DNA of 64,000 nt, taken from positions 2,046,001-2,110,000 of the forward strand of contig OY762280.1 of assembly GCA_963665525.1 (NCBI GenBank), read 5' to 3'. The notes under the pieces were generated by a model. That model was given only the letters and a program-made list of their open reading frames with translations, ran no database searches and was not told where the DNA came from. The stretch's first letter is position 1, and each line of letters starts with the position of its first letter. The translations under genes were made by a program, and so were the position numbers. Below, piece after piece: positions 51,657-60,817 of the stretch. The stretch comes from UBA12077 sp963665525. Its GTDB lineage: Bacteria > Bacteroidota > Bacteroidia > Bacteroidales > UBA12077.

Positions 51657-54234
51657 TGCTCAATTCTGATTGGTTACTTTCAATCATTTTTTCATTTCGT
51701 TTTTCTCTCTTATGAACAAAATGAATGAAATAAGGAATAATCATGAACAAAGACATTACAGCTGGACTAAATGGAGTATTTGAGCTAAAAAATGAATAGA
51801 AAAAAATTGCAATAAAACTTAAAAATAATGTACAATATTTTTTTCGATAAATCCAATATAATTTTAATACTTTAAATAATGCCCAAATGTATAGTAATAA
51901 TCCGATCATACCAGAATACAGTAAAACAGATAGGAATGGATTATGCGGATATTCAAATTCATCAAAATCATTGAATGTTTTAGCAAATTTTCTGGTATAA
52001 CCAAAACCGCCTCCCAAAAACTTTTGATATAAATTATAATCATTCTTATAAAGAAAAAAAGTGTATCTCCAACGATCTATTCTCGGTCCTGAAAAATCAT
52101 CATTCTCCATCTTTTTAACAAAGAGATCATCAAAAGCAAGTGTGTCTATATCAGTACTACCATATAAACTATGCATATCAATTGATAGAATTGATGAAAT
52201 CATTCTTTCTTTATTTAGCTTTAATGGTATCATGTGACTTTCACTATCAGCACTTTCTTTATTAATAAATGTATCATATATTTTAGAAACTTTTGATTTT
52301 GTAATTGAATCTTTTATAGTGGTACTTATACTTATCATACATGGATGAGCAAATATTACATATCCATCTAACAAGTCTATTTTATTCTTATTTGGGATCT
52401 CAAAATATAATACTGGTTCTATAAAACCGTTTGTGCAATAATTTTGTAGTTCAAGTTTTTGCCATTCACCTTTCTTACTTAAATCATAGTACACTGATCT
52501 AGCTCCTTTAATATTAGCACCTTGCACTCCTAACCTTACTTTACTGCCATTAAAATCCTTAGAAACATAACAATAAACCGTACTTTTGATCTCTTTGCTT
52601 TCACCAACCGATATTTCCTCTATTATAGTACTTGAATAATAGTTCTTTGTAGATTTTGAACAACTAAAGTTACTTTCTTTATCCAATAAATAGCCAATTG
52701 TATTTTGAGGAACAATTTCAGAATTAACTCCAGCAATAGTGTCAACAAATTTGAACTTCCTACCAGCCCATGTTACAGGATTTTTTTGATCAAACTTCAC
52801 TTCTTGGATTTCTGGGAAAGCATACGTAATAGAACCTGTTAGCTTTTCTGGCCTAGTACACATTAGTTTAGTAGCATAAAATCGTGTAAAAAAACTACCT
52901 GTATCTCCTTCGAATGATGTCCATAGATATTGCCACTCTCCTTTTTTATTCAAATCATAATAACTAGCATTCATACCTTGAATATCACCATGCGAGCTTA
53001 TTCTAACCCAATCACCATTATAATCCGGTGAGACATAGCAATAAATTGAGGCAATGTATCGCTTACCATTCTCCACATTTCGTTCAAATATCTTTGAATG
53101 ATAATATAAATTCCCATTCCATGACGAATAGCCTGATCCATTATCAATTTTTGCTCCAATTGCTCCATCTGGAACAATTTCCGAATTTGTTCCATACAAT
53201 TTGTTTATAGGCTCATAATCTCCCTTTGCCCATCCTGAAAAAGGAAACCGTGAATCAAAATTAGCATTCCAAATTTGGTTAATCTCAGTAAATGTAGTTT
53301 CTCCTTTTAAAATCGACTTAGATGAAAAAGTAAATGTATTTATATACCCCTGAACTTCTAATTGATTAAAACCAGAATATGCAAGCCATTCATTTCTGTT
53401 AATTCTCGGAGTAAGATAACCAAAAGTATAGGTAAGAGTTAATATTAAAAATAGTGTAGTACCAAAAAAAATAGTATTATTCCTTATATTAACTATAAAC
53501 TGGTTCTTTTTAAACATAGATATTATCCAATTTCCATAAATCATAATCATTATTATTGAAACAATAATTAGTCCTCTACGGGAAGTTGATAAAAATATTG
53601 CAATAACTAGTACAATTAATATAGTTTGATAATAAAGTCTTTTTGATTTTTTCAATTTAAATTGAAAGTTAGATAAAATAATAATTATACTAAAAACTAA
53701 AAATAAAGTAAAATAGTTATCATCAATTACTAAAGATGTACCTTTTGGATACCCTAACCCTACTATATTTAAAATATCAAACTTATAACCTCTCAATTGA
53801 AAATATAGTTTTATAAATCCCAATATACATATTATTATAGATGAATAAACTATTTGTCTATTAAATATATTAACTAGATGAATTGTTTCACTTTTAGATT
53901 TAATTAAAAGAGTTAATAATCCGAAAATTACAAAGCCGCTAATGCAATGCAAAATCTCAATTGTAAGAATTTCCTGTTTATTAGGGGTTAAAATGTAATG
54001 AAAAACTAAAATAATTAATAATAAAATAATAGGATAAGCATTCCGAAAATTAATGTTAACTGCAATTTGAAAATCCCTTTTATTTAAAGTATAAATAACA
54101 TACAAAATTGCAATGATTAAAACTGGCAATAAAATGTAATTCCCAAATGGAATTACTAACCTTAAAACAAAAGTTAATAATAGCAATGATGATAGATAAA
54201 TTCTAAGCCTAGAATTCTTGGTCATATAAATCAT
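51649..54234 (-). CDS. O-antigen polymerase/ligase with two inserted jelly-roll-like repeats
   Basis: 861 residues, twice the usual 400-450 for the family. Residues 10-275 hold about nine membrane helices. Residues 715-861 hold the rest, including EYPHNPFLSVLLYSGMIGLLLYI, the Wzy_C/WaaL H-N-x-x-L motif. Between them, residues about 326-638 (DNA 52321-53259) carry two related units of about 155 residues: NSEIVPDGAIG/NSEIVPQNTIG, YCYVSPDYNG/YCYVSKDFNG, YYDLNKKGEWQ/YYDLSKKGEWQ and AFPEIQ/AHPCMI. They look like carbohydrate-binding jelly rolls placed in the main periplasmic loop. They may hold the growing glycan. A start at Met4 is also possible. Family is sure, domain fold inferred. Confidence 0.85.
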   Translation of the reverse strand: MIYMTKNSRLRIYLSSLLLLTFVLRLVIPFGNYILLPVLIIAILYVIYTLNKRDFQIAVNINFRNAYPIILLLIILVFHYILTPNKQEILTIEILHCISGFVIFGLLTLLIKSKSETIHLVNIFNRQIVYSSIIICILGFIKLYFQLRGYKFDILNIVGLGYPKGTSLVIDDNYFTLFLVFSIIIILSNFQFKLKKSKRLYYQTILIVLVIAIFLSTSRRGLIIVSIIMIMIYGNWIISMFKKNQFIVNIRNNTIFFGTTLFLILTLTYTFGYLTPRINRNEWLAYSGFNQLEVQGYINTFTFSSKSILKGETTFTEINQIWNANFDSRFPFSGWAKGDYEPINKLYGTNSEIVPDGAIGAKIDNGSGYSSWNGNLYYHSKIFERNVENGKRYIASIYCYVSPDYNGDWVRISSHGDIQGMNASYYDLNKKGEWQYLWTSFEGDTGSFFTRFYATKLMCTRPEKLTGSITYAFPEIQEVKFDQKNPVTWAGRKFKFVDTIAGVNSEIVPQNTIGYLLDKESNFSCSKSTKNYYSSTIIEEISVGESKEIKSTVYCYVSKDFNGSKVRLGVQGANIKGARSVYYDLSKKGEWQKLELQNYCTNGFIEPVLYFEIPNKNKIDLLDGYVIFAHPCMISISTTIKDSITKSKVSKIYDTFINKESADSESHMIPLKLNKERMISSILSIDMHSLYGSTDIDTLAFDDLFVKKMENDDFSGPRIDRWRYTFFLYKNDYNLYQKFLGGGFGYTRKFAKTFNDFDEFEYPHNPFLSVLLYSGMIGLLLYIWALFKVLKLYWIYRKKYCTLFLSFIAIFFYSFFSSNTPFSPAVMSLFMIIPYFIHFVHKREKRNEKMIESNQSELSNG

Positions 54235-54312
54235 ACCATTAAAATATTCAATTACAACTTTTAAATCCTAATATAACTTGTATAATTATTACTTCCCAAC
54301 TTATGAAAAAAT

Positions 54313-55443
54313 TTAATTAATAATATCATCAAGCTTATTAGCAATTCTATCTTTTTCCTGTTCTGTAAGATTTGAACCCGAAGGTAAACATATACCTTTT
54401 CTAAATGCCATTTCTGAAAATCCATTAATATATGCTGGTGCATCTGAAAAAACTGGTTGTAAATGCATTGGTTTCCATAAAGGTCTACTTTCTATATTAT
54501 CTTGCTCTAATCCTAACCTCAAATCTTCTCTAGAAAGTCCTCCTAATTTCTCATCATTAACCAAAATTGATGTTAACCAAAAATTTGAAACCGATTTTTC
54601 TGATTCTGAATGAAAGTTGATTCCATCAATATCACCTAAAAGATTTCTATAAAATATATTATTCTCCCTTCGTTGTTTAACCCTTTCGTCCAAAACCTCT
54701 AATTGACCACGACCAATACCAGCTAATACGTTGCTCATTCTATAATTATATCCTATATGTGAATGCTGATAATGAGGTGCATTATCTCTTGCCTGAGTTG
54801 CTAAAAAACGTGCCTTTTCAATATATTCTGGATTATTTGAAACTAGTGCACCACCTCCAGATGTAGTAATTATTTTATTCCCATTAAATGATAAAATTCC
54901 CATTGTTCCAAGCGATCCACAGTGCCTTCCTTTATAAGTACTTCCTAAAGCCTCCGCAGCATCCTCAATAATTGGAATTTCATATTTATTTGATATACTA
55001 ATTATTTCATCCATCTTTGCTGGCATACCATAAAGATGAACAACGATTATAGCTTTAGGCTTTTTTCCTTTAGAAATTCTATCTTTAATTGCTTCTTCAA
55101 GTAATTCAGGATCCATATTCCAAGTTTCCGGCTCACTATCAACAAAAACAGGAGTGGCTCCTTGATAAAGAATTGGATTAGCTGAAGCAGAAAAAGTAAA
55201 AGACTGACAGATTACTTCATCTTCCCTTTCAACATTTAACATAATTAAGGCTAAATGTATAGCTGAAGTGCCAGAAACAAGTGCTGCACAGTATTTCAAT
55301 TTTAAATATTTTGCTAACTCCTCTTCAAAATTATTTACATTTGGACCTAAAGGAGCTATCCAATTAGTATCAAATGATTCCTTAATATAATTTATTTCGT
55401 TGCCCCCCATATGAGGAGAAGATAACCAAATCTTTGAATTCAT
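54313..55443 (-). CDS. DegT/DnrJ/EryC1/StrS aminotransferase
   Basis: 376 residues. LVSGTSAIHLALIMLNV (56-72) binds PLP phosphate, Asp161 in IIEDAAEALGS pairs with the pyridine nitrogen, and Lys190 in LSFNGNKIITTSGGG is the Schiff-base lysine. C-terminal SRPLWKPMHLQPVF matches PglE/WecE-type enzymes that aminate 4-keto-6-deoxy sugars. With the PIG-L and formyltransferase genes upstream, it suggests an N-modified 4-amino sugar. It lies 4 bp after the PIG-L stop. Confidence 0.94.
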   Translation of the reverse strand: MNSKIWLSSPHMGGNEINYIKESFDTNWIAPLGPNVNNFEEELAKYLKLKYCAALVSGTSAIHLALIMLNVEREDEVICQSFTFSASANPILYQGATPVFVDSEPETWNMDPELLEEAIKDRISKGKKPKAIIVVHLYGMPAKMDEIISISNKYEIPIIEDAAEALGSTYKGRHCGSLGTMGILSFNGNKIITTSGGGALVSNNPEYIEKARFLATQARDNAPHYQHSHIGYNYRMSNVLAGIGRGQLEVLDERVKQRRENNIFYRNLLGDIDGINFHSESEKSVSNFWLTSILVNDEKLGGLSREDLRLGLEQDNIESRPLWKPMHLQPVFSDAPAYINGFSEMAFRKGICLPSGSNLTEQEKDRIANKLDDIIN

Positions 55444-55447
55444 AATT

Positions 55448-56128
55448 TTAGATAAAATCAGTATTTAATATTAGTTTAAATGGTTCAGCATATTTTAATC
55501 CAACTTCAAGGCCATGAACTTGAGCTCTTACCCTAATACCTTCAATACTTCTTGGATGTGGATAATCCCTTAATTCGCTATTATACTTTTCCATCGCTTT
55601 TATTTTTAAGTCAATAGTTTCAATAATATCAATATAAACATTAGGATTAAAACCTCCACCATGAATTCTGCTCCCCCATTCTGATGACGAGTTTACAAAA
55701 TAACTATAAATTTTTTTTACTGTTTGCATCGGATGTGGTCGTGCAGCTACTATTAATGATTTGTATACTAACTGATGATCCAGGTTAATATCATGTTCAT
55801 TTTGAACAAAAACAGTATGTATTTCTTTGTCAATCAATAATTTTTCAATAGCATTATTGAGAACATTATGCTCAACAGTGTCCAGCCTCATATCAGGAAA
55901 TTCCCATTGAATTAATTCATCTACTCCTAATAGTTTATTTGCTAATTCTGCTTCTCTTTTCTTTTCTTTTAAAATTTCTGGTTTATCTTTATATTGAGTT
56001 GTACTTCCATCTGTTACTATTAAGGTTATTATTTTATATCCTTTTTTCTTAAGAATTGGAATAGTTCCACCAACGCCTAATACTTCATCATCAGGATGAG
56101 CTGCAATTATTAAGACATTTTTACTCAT
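55448..56128 (-). CDS. PIG-L/LmbE family deacetylase
   Basis: 226 residues. AAHPDDEVLGVGGT (9-22), with HPDD metal ligands at 11-14, and VQNEHDINLDHQLVYKSL with the third His are the LmbE motifs. These zinc enzymes remove N-acetyl groups from GlcNAc-like sugars. In glycan loci they often sit beside formyltransferases, freeing an amine to be formylated or acylated. It overlaps the formyltransferase gene by 8 bp, implying coupling. Confidence 0.92.
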   Translation of the reverse strand: MSKNVLIIAAHPDDEVLGVGGTIPILKKKGYKIITLIVTDGSTTQYKDKPEILKEKKREAELANKLLGVDELIQWEFPDMRLDTVEHNVLNNAIEKLLIDKEIHTVFVQNEHDINLDHQLVYKSLIVAARPHPMQTVKKIYSYFVNSSSEWGSRIHGGGFNPNVYIDIIETIDLKIKAMEKYNSELRDYPHPRSIEGIRVRAQVHGLEVGLKYAEPFKLILNTDFI

Positions 56129-57104
56129 TATTTAATCTTTTTATTTCATTCAACTCTTGCCAAATTTTAAAAATTTCGTTTTCCACTGAATATCCAAACT
56201 TAGTCCCAGCTTTAAATTTTTTAGATAAAATAGGATTTCCTAAAGAATCTGTTATTTCACTTAACCATATTGCTGATTCTTTTGCAAAAACTAATATTGA
56301 ATCATCTTGTACTTCAAGAATTTGCCCAGGGAGTGCAATATAATTAGGAACATTATCTAAAGATGATTTCCAAATTATTATCTTTTTGTTTTCATAAAAA
56401 GTATAAGCACCAGGGTATGGATAAGATACAGCCCGAATCAATTTATCAATTTCTTTTGATTGTTGATTAAAATTTATTAACCCATCTTCTGGTCCTCTTT
56501 TAGCTCTGTGAGACATTTCAATATCCGGTAAGGGAATTTCTTTTAACGAATTATCCAAGATTTTTGAATAAATTTCACAGAAGCCTGAAGATAATGAATT
56601 TGCTACCAACATATAAACATCATAAGCATAACTTTTTTCAGGAATATCAAAATATACTTGATGTAATAGAATACCAGTATCAGCACCTATATCCATTTTA
56701 AAAAACGATACTGCGGATTTTCTAATATCCTCTATAATAGTCCAAGGGACAGGTGCCCGCCCCCTTCCATATGGAAGTATAGTAGGATGACTACCAATAA
56801 CAAATTCTTTTGGAATAGATAGCAGTTCTTTTTTAAATAATTGACTCCATCCCAAAGTAAAGATATAATCAGGTTGTAAATCTCTAATTTGATTTAAGGT
56901 ATCTTCTGAATTAATATTTTTTGTATCAATTGTAGCTATATTATTTTCATAACAAACTTGATGTAAATCAACATAATCTGTAATATTTCCTGCTTCACCT
57001 ATTGGGCGAGTTATAAGTCCAACTATATTAGCACCTATTTTAATTAATTCGTTAAGAGCAACTTGACTCTCTAAGTTTGATCCAACGCAAATTATTCTTG
57101 GCAT
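56121..57104 (-). CDS. Formyltransferase-family protein (sugar N-formyltransferase?)
   Basis: 327 residues. A methionyl-tRNA-formyltransferase-like fold: IGSHPTILPYGRGRAPVPWTI (103-123) with His106, and MDIGADTGILLHQ with Asp142, matching His and Asp of the catalytic triad. The Asn that precedes His by two in classical enzymes (N-x-H) is Gly here (G-S-H). The C-terminal half (about 215-310) looks like the OB-like domain of Fmt. It likely uses N10-formyl-tetrahydrofolate to formylate an amino sugar. It is not the housekeeping Fmt, judging by the locus and the changed motif. It overlaps the PIG-L gene. Confidence 0.82.
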   Translation of the reverse strand: MPRIICVGSNLESQVALNELIKIGANIVGLITRPIGEAGNITDYVDLHQVCYENNIATIDTKNINSEDTLNQIRDLQPDYIFTLGWSQLFKKELLSIPKEFVIGSHPTILPYGRGRAPVPWTIIEDIRKSAVSFFKMDIGADTGILLHQVYFDIPEKSYAYDVYMLVANSLSSGFCEIYSKILDNSLKEIPLPDIEMSHRAKRGPEDGLINFNQQSKEIDKLIRAVSYPYPGAYTFYENKKIIIWKSSLDNVPNYIALPGQILEVQDDSILVFAKESAIWLSEITDSLGNPILSKKFKAGTKFGYSVENEIFKIWQELNEIKRLNNE

Positions 57105-57113
57105 ACACTGCTG

Positions 57114-58139
57114 TTAGTTATAAAAATTATTACTTCTATATTTTGGGAAATAATTTGAATCTTGTTCTACATTTGCTTTTATAGTTAGTTCTGAGTATAA
57201 GCTAGGAAAAACAATATACCTCCAACTCTTATACATCATTCTTTTCTTTGAAAATCCAGCCTTAAAGTTAAATAAGGAATCTGTTGAAGATCCTAATCCT
57301 CCTCCTAAATGAAATATGTCATATTTACTATTTGTATTTGAAAGACGAATATGATCCAATATTAATCTAACAGGTCCATTTTTAAGAAAGTCCGTTTTTG
57401 TACCAGATAAGTGATACTGAATAATACTTTTGGAGAAAACAATAATACTTCCTGCTGCAATCTTCTCATCCTTTTTAACTAAATACAATTTAGCATTAAT
57501 CTCTCCTGATTCAAAGAAATCACGATAATATTCAGATGGGAAAAAGTAAGATTTATCAGCGTTTACTCTTAACATATTTTCATTATATAAAGCAATGAAT
57601 TCTTCCAAGTGAACCAACTTATTATCTTCAAAAACTTCAAAGCCCTGTCTTTTAAGTGCATTAATATCAGACTTTACACCTTTTCGATAATCCTTATATT
57701 GTTCTTCTAAAGGAATATTCAGGTCTATAAAGACGGTTTCATTTAAATCAATAATATCTCCAATACCATCGAAAAAGTTTTCATTTTTAAAACACGGATG
57801 TAATCTAATAAATACTGATACAATCTCATTCTCTATAAAGTAGTTATTTAATTCCTCATGAAAGATTTTTAAAATATTTTCAGGTATATTCTGATGTGAA
57901 GCAATTGGTCCTGTATAACCATATATAGAAATAGCATCAAAATAGTTAGTTCCTTTTATTTGACGAATTATTAATGGTAGAGAAATAGTAAATTCTTCAT
58001 AGTTGAAATTTATTAGGACAAATTTATCAGGACTTTGAACTGACATTTTATAATAATCATATGTAAAATAAAAATCATAGTTACTCATGTTATAAATAAT
58101 ACGATCCCAGTTTTTTTTATCAGTTATTAAAGTAATCAT
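57114..58139 (-). CDS. FemAB-like/GNAT acyltransferase
   Basis: 341 residues. Acetyltransf_6/FemAB-like: YKDYRKGVKSDINALKRQGFEVFED (about 148-172) and KIAAGSIIVFSKSIIQYHLSGTKTDFLKNGPVRLILDHI (about 223-261), then FHLGGGLGSSTDSLFNFKAGFSKK, the G-G-x-x-x-x-x-x-x-F-K-x-G-F signature. Members transfer amino acids from tRNA or acyl groups from CoA to cell-wall or glycan amines. Lying 1 bp from the DegT-like protein gene, the two probably act in sequence. Substrate unknown. Confidence 0.82.
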   Translation of the reverse strand: MITLITDKKNWDRIIYNMSNYDFYFTYDYYKMSVQSPDKFVLINFNYEEFTISLPLIIRQIKGTNYFDAISIYGYTGPIASHQNIPENILKIFHEELNNYFIENEIVSVFIRLHPCFKNENFFDGIGDIIDLNETVFIDLNIPLEEQYKDYRKGVKSDINALKRQGFEVFEDNKLVHLEEFIALYNENMLRVNADKSYFFPSEYYRDFFESGEINAKLYLVKKDEKIAAGSIIVFSKSIIQYHLSGTKTDFLKNGPVRLILDHIRLSNTNSKYDIFHLGGGLGSSTDSLFNFKAGFSKKRMMYKSWRYIVFPSLYSELTIKANVEQDSNYFPKYRSNNFYN

Positions 58140-58140
58140 C

Positions 58141-59193
58141 TTAAATTCTTTTATTTAATTCGTTCAAACCACTAACTATTTTTGAGCAAACTAACTCAAT
58201 ATCATTTAAACTATATCTAAAATCAATATGTAAAGAAAGCATTCTTTTTGAAAAATCTAATATCTCAGATCGACAATCTTGGTTTCTAATTTCCCATAAG
58301 ATTGCTGTATATACCTTATTATTTAATAAATAACTTCTAATATAATCTCTATTTTTTTCAGAATTAAAAAGTAAAACTACTGAAAAAGGGTATTTATTCC
58401 CATATTCTGGATTTAAAATAGTAATATCATACTCTTTTAATAACCTTGATATTTGCAGAAAATTCTCCTTTTTATATGAATCAATATCAATAGGAATATT
58501 TTTTATCAACTCTTTTGAAGTAAAAGACATACCAGAAACTTCTGAACCGACAAATAAGTTTTCAGACTCAATATATTTTCTTCGATATTCGTCCTTACTT
58601 ACATTCTTGTTTAAAAGATAATCCCTTTTTTGAATCATTGCATTATATCGAAGCTCAACAAGTTTTCTATGAGATTCTGTTATAGAAACCTTTGGTATTT
58701 TATATCCTTTTGGAGACCATATTATTCCACCATCCGGCAATGGCAATGTTTTTCGTAGAGATGCAACACACCAATCTGCATTACTATTTTTAGCCCAATC
58801 AGAATTTATGTTATGAGAATGATCTTCGATAACATCAACTGGTATATTTGAATTATCTCTATACTCTCTTAATCCAAAGTAGTTCATCCTTAAGAGTACA
58901 TCACCTTCTCTAAAATTAATTTTTGAAATTACTTCATTATCATTGGCTAGAGGGTAATCATTATAAAAAACCAATTCAATTCCTGTTTCTCTGATAGAAT
59001 CAATTACTTCATAGCAAAAATAGATTGGCACAAATAATCTTTTCCATTTCCCTGTTTTTAAATGATAATATAGTAAATTATTTATAGCATGCCTACCACA
59101 ACCATAAAACTGCGCATTACTATGAAATTTAATTTTTTCTGAATCATTAAAATTATGCAAATGAAAATCTGAGCCAAATTCAATGTTTTCCAT
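58141..59193 (-). CDS. Divergent DegT-like PLP-dependent protein
   Basis: 350 residues. It looks like a distant fold-type-I aminotransferase: FYGCGRHAINNLLYY (29-43) stands where DegT has GTSALxLAL, Asp124 in VIEDHSHNI fits the pyridine-N aspartate, and Lys148 in ASLRKTLPLPDGG fits the Schiff-base lysine. Both key residues are kept, so it may be active, but the rest is far from canonical DegT and differs from the aminotransferase at 54.3 kb. The following gene is a FemAB-like acyltransferase (1-bp gap). This pair recurs in glycan loci to my knowledge, but the reaction is not known. Confidence 0.65.
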   Translation of the reverse strand: MENIEFGSDFHLHNFNDSEKIKFHSNAQFYGCGRHAINNLLYYHLKTGKWKRLFVPIYFCYEVIDSIRETGIELVFYNDYPLANDNEVISKINFREGDVLLRMNYFGLREYRDNSNIPVDVIEDHSHNINSDWAKNSNADWCVASLRKTLPLPDGGIIWSPKGYKIPKVSITESHRKLVELRYNAMIQKRDYLLNKNVSKDEYRRKYIESENLFVGSEVSGMSFTSKELIKNIPIDIDSYKKENFLQISRLLKEYDITILNPEYGNKYPFSVVLLFNSEKNRDYIRSYLLNNKVYTAILWEIRNQDCRSEILDFSKRMLSLHIDFRYSLNDIELVCSKIVSGLNELNKRI

Positions 59194-59250
59194 TTCTTAA
59201 AAGTTATTGATCTATTTAATAAAGTTATTTTTATTTATATTACTAAATTA

Positions 59251-59901
59251 TTATTCATTTTCAGTTCTTTTAGGCCTTATCTCATCAAGTGAATTATCTT
59301 CAAAATCAATACCTCTAACTCCATAATCAGAATTAGTTATGACCTTTTTAATAGTTTGTAAAATTATTTTTACATCAAGAATAAAACTTAATTTTTCAAT
59401 ATATTCCAAATCGAATGCAAAACGTTGCTCCCAACTAGAGAAATTTCGTCCATTTACTTGGGCTAAACCACTTATACCTGGTCTAACATTATGTCGTTTT
59501 AACTCTTCATTTGAATAATATTCATAATATACAACGGGTAATGGTCTTGGACCAATTAAACTCATATCTCCTTTAAAAACATTCCATAATTGCGGTAACT
59601 CATCAAGTGAAGTTTTTCTTATAAAGCGACCTGTTTTGGTTAATCTAACATCATCCGGCAAATATTCACCTGTCTCATCTCTTTTATCATTCATACTTTT
59701 AAATTTCACAATTTTAATTTCCTTAAGTTTTAGACCTAATCTTTTTTGTGTAAAAAAGATACTTCCACCGTTAATGAAAAACAATATGATTGAAATAACA
59801 ATCATTACAGGCAACAATATCAACAATGCCACTCCTGAGACTATAATATCAATAAATCTTTTTAAAAATACTTTATACATATACTTCCAATAGCTTTTCA
59901 A
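59251..59901 (-). CDS. PglC-like initiating phosphoglycosyltransferase
   Basis: 216 residues. One membrane or re-entrant helix (about 14-40, KRFIDIIVSGVALLILLPVMIVISIILFF) and the catalytic block SLDELPQLWNVFKGDMSLIGPRPLPVVYYEYY, with the Asp-Glu pair of monotopic phosphoglycosyltransferases, then RHNVRPGISGLAQVNGRN. Size fits small PglC rather than WbaP. It moves a sugar-1-phosphate, usually a diNAcBac-like or other amino sugar, to undecaprenyl phosphate. It is the initiator most likely to go with the modified amino-sugar genes just downstream. Confidence 0.94.
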   Translation of the reverse strand: MKSYWKYMYKVFLKRFIDIIVSGVALLILLPVMIVISIILFFINGGSIFFTQKRLGLKLKEIKIVKFKSMNDKRDETGEYLPDDVRLTKTGRFIRKTSLDELPQLWNVFKGDMSLIGPRPLPVVYYEYYSNEELKRHNVRPGISGLAQVNGRNFSSWEQRFAFDLEYIEKLSFILDVKIILQTIKKVITNSDYGVRGIDFEDNSLDEIRPKRTENE

Positions 59902-59920
59902 TTTAATTATAAAGTCGAAA

Positions 59921-60817
59921 TTATTTGGCTAAATACCATTCAAATAAATGTTCTATTATGCTTTCCAAATTATATCTAGGTTTCCAATTTGTAAAAGAAT
60001 AGAATTTACTTGAATCCATGCCGGATTCCATTTTTATTTCTTTTTGTTCAATTCTAACTTCTATTGAATCTTTAATATAATTTTCACCAACACTTTTAAC
60101 AATATTAACTATTTCACTTAAGCTGTATCTTAATTCACTTCCCAAATTATAAATTTTATCCCACTTTTCAGGATTAGTTAATAATAAACTTAAAATCCCA
60201 TTCGCTGCATCACGGACATCTAAAAATGATAAGATTTGTTGCCCACCAACTATTTCTATTACATCTCCATTAATGGCATTTTTTACAAATTTATTAGTTA
60301 GACGTTGATCAAAACCAATTCCAATTAAACTGGACAATCGCAAATTTGTATAATAAGTTTTAGATTCGTTGTTATCAAATATCCCCTCTGCTAATAGTTC
60401 TGTTGAATATTTAGCTAACGCATAAAGAGAATCATTTGTAACAGGAGTTTTCTCTGTCCAAAGAGGGTTAAAAGGAGGACCATATAAACTTTGTGAAGAT
60501 ATATTAATAACAGATTTCACCTTTTGCTTTTTTGCTTCTTGAAAAAAATCTTTGGTAAATTCTAAACTCTCTGAAAGGTTTTGCCCGTTATTTGATCTAG
60601 CAAAGGCACAGTTTATAACACAATCAATTTTTTGTAAAGGAATCTTCCTATTTATCCAATCTTCATAATCAAAAATTTGATAATCTCTTAATTCTTCAAT
60701 TGAAACTTTAGTTAAATCTAATGCAAATACTTTATATCTTATATCCTCAGCTAACTGTTTAATTATTTCATTACCAAGAAAACCACCAGCTCCAGTTACT
60801 AAAACAGTTCTATTCAT
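59921..60817 (-). CDS. NAD-dependent epimerase/dehydratase
   Basis: 298 residues. VLVTGAGGFLGNEIIKQLAED (5-25) is the Rossmann loop; NISSQSLYGPPFNPLW and YALAKYSTELLAEG give Ser/Tyr/Lys of extended SDRs. LRLSSLIGIGFDQRLTNKFVKNAI follows the family. It interconverts or reduces a nucleotide sugar. It overlaps the ATP-grasp gene by 8 bp, suggesting they work on the same precursor. The exact sugar cannot be told. Confidence 0.86.
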   Translation of the reverse strand: MNRTVLVTGAGGFLGNEIIKQLAEDIRYKVFALDLTKVSIEELRDYQIFDYEDWINRKIPLQKIDCVINCAFARSNNGQNLSESLEFTKDFFQEAKKQKVKSVINISSQSLYGPPFNPLWTEKTPVTNDSLYALAKYSTELLAEGIFDNNESKTYYTNLRLSSLIGIGFDQRLTNKFVKNAINGDVIEIVGGQQILSFLDVRDAANGILSLLLTNPEKWDKIYNLGSELRYSLSEIVNIVKSVGENYIKDSIEVRIEQKEIKMESGMDSSKFYSFTNWKPRYNLESIIEHLFEWYLAK

